In this document: positions 60,401 through 64,000 of the stretch, in pieces
Position numbering within the stretch: the first letter of the stretch is position 1
How the letters are laid out: each line of letters opens with the position of its first letter
Assembly (NCBI GenBank): GCA_030077755.1
Contig: JAQJZZ010000019.1
Span: 1,562,501 to 1,626,500, forward strand
Direction of reading: 5' to 3'
DNA from: Filosporella fistucella
Taxonomy: Eukaryota > Ascomycota > Leotiomycetes > Helotiales
DNA length: 64,000 nt
Position numbers and translations under genes: made by a program
Notes under the pieces: model-generated
Seen by the model: the letters and a program-made list of their open reading frames with translations, nothing else
What the model was told of the DNA's origin: nothing
The model's database searches: none

Positions 60401-61944
60401 AACCGACTTCTCCTAGCCGGTAGTGGGAAGACAATGATAGCGTAAGCCCAACCGATCTTCTGAGAGCGAAACTACTAAATTACGCTCCTAGTTCACAAGT
60501 CGCAGAATATCTCATTCATCTCCCGACCTCTCCAGTGGTCATCCTGATCTATTGTGACCATAGACACAGAGAGCAACAGACTATCACGAATATTCTTAGG
60601 AGCTTACTTAGGCAGCTCATCCAACAGATCGGCCTGGTTCCGAATGATGTTCGATCTCACTTTGTGCGTGCACAAGATTTGAAAGTCGAGCCAACGTACG
60701 AGATTGTTAAAAGCGCTTTGCTTGATACATTCCGTAGCACTAACAGAAGCATTCACATCATTATCGATGGCCTCGATGAGCTTGAGCCGCATAGTCTGAA
60801 GGTTTACGATGTACTAAAAGAAGGACTGTCGGAATTAGCCAAATCAGCATCTCCGAGAATTCTGGTGACATCGAGGCTTTTCGATGGCCTTGACCTTGTC
60901 AAACTGCAATCTACTACTGCGACGATTAAAATCACGGCCGCCATAAGTGACAGCAGTTTCAGAAGATTTGTCGTGGCAAGCTTGACAACCAACAACGATA
61001 TCAGTCGGACTATCCACTCTTTCAATCCTGAGTTAAAGAAGAAAATAAAAGATATTGTATTGGAAAAATCGAGGGGAAGGTATGTTTTGTGAGGAAGTAA
61101 ATCCCGAATTTTGTTTTGACAGGTGCATAGCTTCTTTCTTGCGAAGTGGTTGGTCGAGGATCTTTCCCGTATCTGTAGGTACAAGCTAAATGAGGAGGAA
61201 TTTGAAAATGCCCTAGAAAGTCTACCTGATTCTATCGACAACATTTATAAGAGAATAATCCGTGTTCAACCGCCGGAATATTTCACTATTGCAAATCAGG
61301 CCCTCCTGTGGTTGGGTTTCAGTCGCCGGGCAATAAGCCTACGGGAGCTACAACATGCAATCGCTGTCAATTTCGTGGAATCTCTATCCGACGTCATCGA
61401 TCGTGAATGGCTAGTCTGGTCGATGGATGTATCGAATTACTGTTCTGGCCTTGTCAGAATTGACGAAGAGGCAGATGTTGCCTCCTTGACTCACTTCAGT
61501 GTCAAAGAGTATCTTTATAGTATCAAGGACGAAGCATTCCCTGGTGCCCATACAAAGATCACGAAAGACTGCCTTACATACCTATCACTAGACCCATTTC
61601 AAAGTGGACCATGTGACGATAAAATTCTCCCGGACTGGCTCCTCGAGTATCCCCTTGCGGTCTACGCAGCCGAGTTCTGGTTTCAGCATGCGAGGGAGGA
61701 TGAATACAAGCTCATGAATGACATCCTTCCATTCCTGAGATCCGCCGGAAAATACAGGTCTTGGGTTCAAATTCTGAAAAGTGTCGGAGAGTCTAAAGCC
61801 AGATATTTAGATTCCCCACTCGAAGACGAACAATTGCTGAGTGTTAAATTGACTGCATGCAGCACTCCATCGGAAGCAGCTAAGCTCCTGAACCTGGACT
61901 TGGTGGCAGCTGCTCTAGCTGAAGGGAGAGATTTTTGGTGGTAA
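57491..61944 (+). CDS. Esterase-NB-ARC-NACHT protein with two STAND ATPase modules
   Basis: Seven exons: 57491-57696, 57755-58370, 58418-58580, 58635-60362, 60417-60441, 60492-61079, 61131-61944; phases close to 1379 residues. Residues 70-300 are a SesB-like alpha/beta-hydrolase: DIVFLHGLTG, nucleophile A-H-S159-L-G-G, GTPNAGSDFE, and a late His in IPANHMNMTKF (about 296). NB-ARC follows: P-loop G-M-G-G-Q-G-K-T (398-405), Walker B WLLVLDNYD (about 480), GSILITSR (about 505), GYLPLAIDQAG (about 560) and a winged-helix-like part. After a linker (SAILNWLAP, GRWFIDHPVFQEWVQG) comes NACHT: P-loop G-H-A-G-S-G-K-T (903-910), Walker B IHIIIDGLDE (about 1005), RILVTSR (about 1038), SFFLAKWLVEDL. It ends with DFWW where ankyrin repeats would normally begin. 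NB-ARC and the pre-NACHT linker share exon 4, so this is not two merged genes. Likely a cytosolic non-self or incompatibility sensor; function is inferred from family. Confidence 0.85.
60417..60441 (+). other. 25-nt microexon carrying the NACHT P-loop
   Basis: Exon 5 of the NLR-like gene. It encodes the A-G-S-G-K-T-M-I core and is flanked by a 54-bp intron (donor GTTGTA, branch CTAAC, acceptor CCTAG) and a 50-bp intron (donor GTAAGC, acceptor CCTAG). Skipping it removes 25 nt, shifts the frame and destroys the second ATPase. Confidence 0.75.
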
Positions 61945-63221
61945 ATGGGCTTTTGCAGTTATTTGTTTCATCTCTGGGCTAGAATATCAGTCTAATGAAA
62001 ACAACTATATAGTATATCGTACATGAATAACGCTCTAACAAAGACACATTTGTTAGCGGCCCAATTCTTACCCATCTTCAGATCTATCATAATAGTCTCA
62101 AGTAAGTAGGCTATAGAGGAGTGTTATTTCGTGACCCACTGGATGTCATAAATTCATGTTCCGGCCGGTCGAGAGAATTGCACCAGTAAACGCTGCGTAA
62201 TTGCCTATTCATAGTAATCACATAGCTTCTATGTAGCGTGCTGCTTTTAATTCTTATCACAGAATGAGAGGAATAGCAAAAAAAGTCATAATACATGACC
62301 AGGTGACTTCCAGACGCACGCCACAAGAGCCACAACCCTCAACTTCGTACCCGCCCCGTATCCGTTCCCGTATATCGTACCCGTATTTATTTATCACCCT
62401 CCAAATTCGAGGCCGAGGTCCTCGCCTTTTCTCTTTTACCCCCTTCCTTCTTCCCCCCTCTATCAACCACTACCATCCTCCCCTCACCCACCCAAACTGT
62501 CTCTTAAAATCCTTACTAACACCCAAAATACGCCAAATCTGCACCTCCCTCTCCGTTCTCTCACCGCACTATATTCCATCCAATCTTCTTCCCCAGATCC
62601 ACGGGATTTACTTTCTTGAACATATTTGTTGCATATCGCTCAATACGCTCGCGTTCGCTTTCGTTTTTGGATATGGGGCGGCGAATGGGGTTGTTGGTAG
62701 GAGAAGAGTTTTGGGGGCGATACGTGGATACGTTGGGTTAGGGTGATAGCGTATGTATAAGCTCGGGATCGGACTCGGTTACGGATGCTTGGGATTGTAT
62801 ACCCATACCTTGCTATGTCTGCGGTAGGAGGTGGTCATGGTGGGTCGGCGAGGATAGTGGGCATATCCCCAATGATTGGGAGGTGAAATTATGTGAAGCA
62901 CGGGATAGATACGATTGAAAATATTTATAAAAATTGGGTGCTTACTTGTAATCGGTGTCCCTTCATTTTCAAGTCATTCTGCTTATGTTGGAATTAAATG
63001 CCATTGCCCTATTGGACTTAATGGACCTTTTCCCACGAGGGAATATCATAATGGTACTAGTCAGAGACTGAGTAGTAAATATTTTGTGCACATTTAAAGA
63101 TATCAAGACCATGCGCGATTTGAATACTAATTAGTAGGCTATTATCAACTTGCATCTCACAATTCCCGACTCTCTACCACCCTTTGCATACCTTCACGTC
63201 TACTCTTTCATACTTTCCCAC
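61945..63221. other. Intergenic, 1.3 kb, no supported gene
   Basis: I looked downstream of the NLR-like stop for leftover ankyrin, TPR or WD40 units in all frames and found none. From 62320 to 62480 there is a CT-rich block, and around 62330-62390 short runs of CCCGTAT/TACCCGTA. No gene is supported. Confidence 0.45.
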
Positions 63222-64000
63222 CTACCCTCCTCCCTCCAAGCCAGGCCACTCTCTAAAAGCCCTCCTATACCAATCCACCGCCTCCTCACTATTTCCCGCA
63301 TCCTCCAACCCCTCCGCAATTTTCAACGCCTTTCTTCCTCTCTCCTCCCTCCCAAGTCCCACATACAATCGCTCAAATTCAAAGTCCTTCTCCCTCTTGA
63401 ATATCACATCTGTTCGAAGTAAATACTTTACTCCCTCGAATACTTCTTCGCCATCATGCCAGATATTGTCCCTGAAAACTATGGCCTGGCCTAGGACAGG
63501 TGGGATCTGTAGGACAGGCGTGGATGAGGTGTCTGATAGAGAGGGATTCGTGGGATTAGAAGGGGAAGAGAAGAAACGGGTACGTCCTTTCCCAGAGGAA
63601 TCGAGAGAGGACAGGTATATGTTAATCGTCATGAAAGATTGTTCATTGACGGATGAGAGACGCCTGCCGTCGAAGTGAGGTGAGAATTTTCCCCCTACAT
63701 CCTATTAGCAAAATTCTCGTCAATTCTGTTTAGTCTAGATCACTTCTGTTATTTGTACCCATAAATGGATTCCATATATCTCAATTCATGGTCCAAAAAG
63801 GAGGATTGATGGAAGTGCTTACTCACCCGGAACATACCTACACAACCTAAACCTCTCATTCAACCCCTCAACAACCCACCCCTCACCATCCTCATCGAAA
63901 ACTCTCATTCTCTCATACCATTCCCCAATCCTTTCCCAAAGCAAAGTCGCTAAGGCCGCATCATCAAATACCTCTCTGTCTCTAACGGTAGTCGGTGTCA
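63222..64000 (-). CDS. 2-oxoglutarate/Fe(II) dioxygenase, P4H-like, partial (5' end off window)
   Basis: Minus strand, two visible exons: from beyond 64000 to 63827, and 63694-63222. The upstream exon gives FDEDGEGWVVEGLNERFRLC then RYVPG; splicing continues GKFSPHFDGRRL. The P-G-G-x-F-x-P-H-x-D-G block holds the first iron His and Asp. Downstream, FMTINIYLSSL is the conserved strand, and D-N-I-W-H-D-G-E-E-V-F-E-G-V-K-Y-L-L-R-T-D-V-I-F has the second iron His and the Lys/Arg region that binds 2-oxoglutarate (H-x-G-x5-G-x-K-x-x-L-R-x-D). This matches the prolyl-4-hydroxylase-like oxygenases of fungi. A short TPR-like helix pair ends the protein (KALKIAEGLEDAGNSEEAVD). The substrate is unknown. 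The start codon lies outside the window. Confidence 0.75.

Noticed and set aside
62264..62746. 160-codon plus-strand ORF in CT-rich sequence
   Set aside because: Composition-driven (Pro/Ser/Thr-rich), no homology features.
62700..62760. Single GGTTAGGGT near 62737, checked as an interstitial telomere repeat
   Set aside because: Only one TTAGGG unit; not a repeat array.
1..64000. CRISPR arrays, tRNA or rRNA genes, intact transposase or reverse transcriptase genes
   Set aside because: None seen by eye on either strand; CRISPR is not expected in a fungal nuclear genome. A tRNAscan or repeat-library search could still find weak cases.

Overview
The window is a gene-dense piece of a filamentous ascomycete (Pezizomycotina) chromosome. 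Most genes are split by short introns, usually 45-70 bp, with GT-AG ends and CTAAC or TACTAAC-like branch sites. The gene content is typical of a plant-associated or saprotrophic mould, with a weak lean to Leotiomycetes: a 6-methylsalicylic acid synthase, an Hce2-type effector, a class II hydrophobin, a GH78 rhamnosidase and a STAND/NLR-like gene. I resolved 24 protein-coding loci, one of them cut by the right edge, plus one decayed coding region. Splice sites were read by eye and checked for frame closure across every exon.

Housekeeping block 1 (1-6 kb): BIG1 (ER, beta-1,6-glucan), RRP17/Nop25 (ribosome biogenesis), tropomyosin, and a protein that I identify as securin from its destruction box and separase-inhibitor motif. 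The next 6 kb are gene-poor and hold an orphan three-helix membrane protein, two convergent F-box-like genes and a degenerate 159-bp tandem duplication.

Accessory block 1 (12-22.5 kb): a secreted GH78 alpha-L-rhamnosidase, a transcription factor with a C2HC finger followed by a Zn2Cys6 cluster, and a short-chain dehydrogenase. After these come a decayed repeat-coding stretch and an Hce2 effector gene. The last two lie between two diverged direct copies of a roughly 380-bp element.

Housekeeping block 2 (22.9-28.3 kb): SET1 H3K4 methyltransferase and TRM112.

Accessory block 2 (30-46.5 kb): a fungal-type transcription factor, an unrecognised secreted protein, and a salicylate-hydroxylase-like FAD monooxygenase divergent from a 6-methylsalicylic acid synthase (a likely minimal polyketide locus). 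A class II hydrophobin follows.

Housekeeping block 3 (48-57 kb): EAF1/VID21 of NuA4, SPP2 splicing factor and an M20 amidohydrolase.

Right end: a seven-exon gene for a 1379-residue protein that joins a SesB-like serine esterase, a complete NB-ARC ATPase and a complete NACHT ATPase in one chain. It has no repeat sensor and its second P-loop sits on a 25-nt microexon. This is the most unusual feature in the window. A partial 2-oxoglutarate/Fe(II) dioxygenase gene runs off the right edge.
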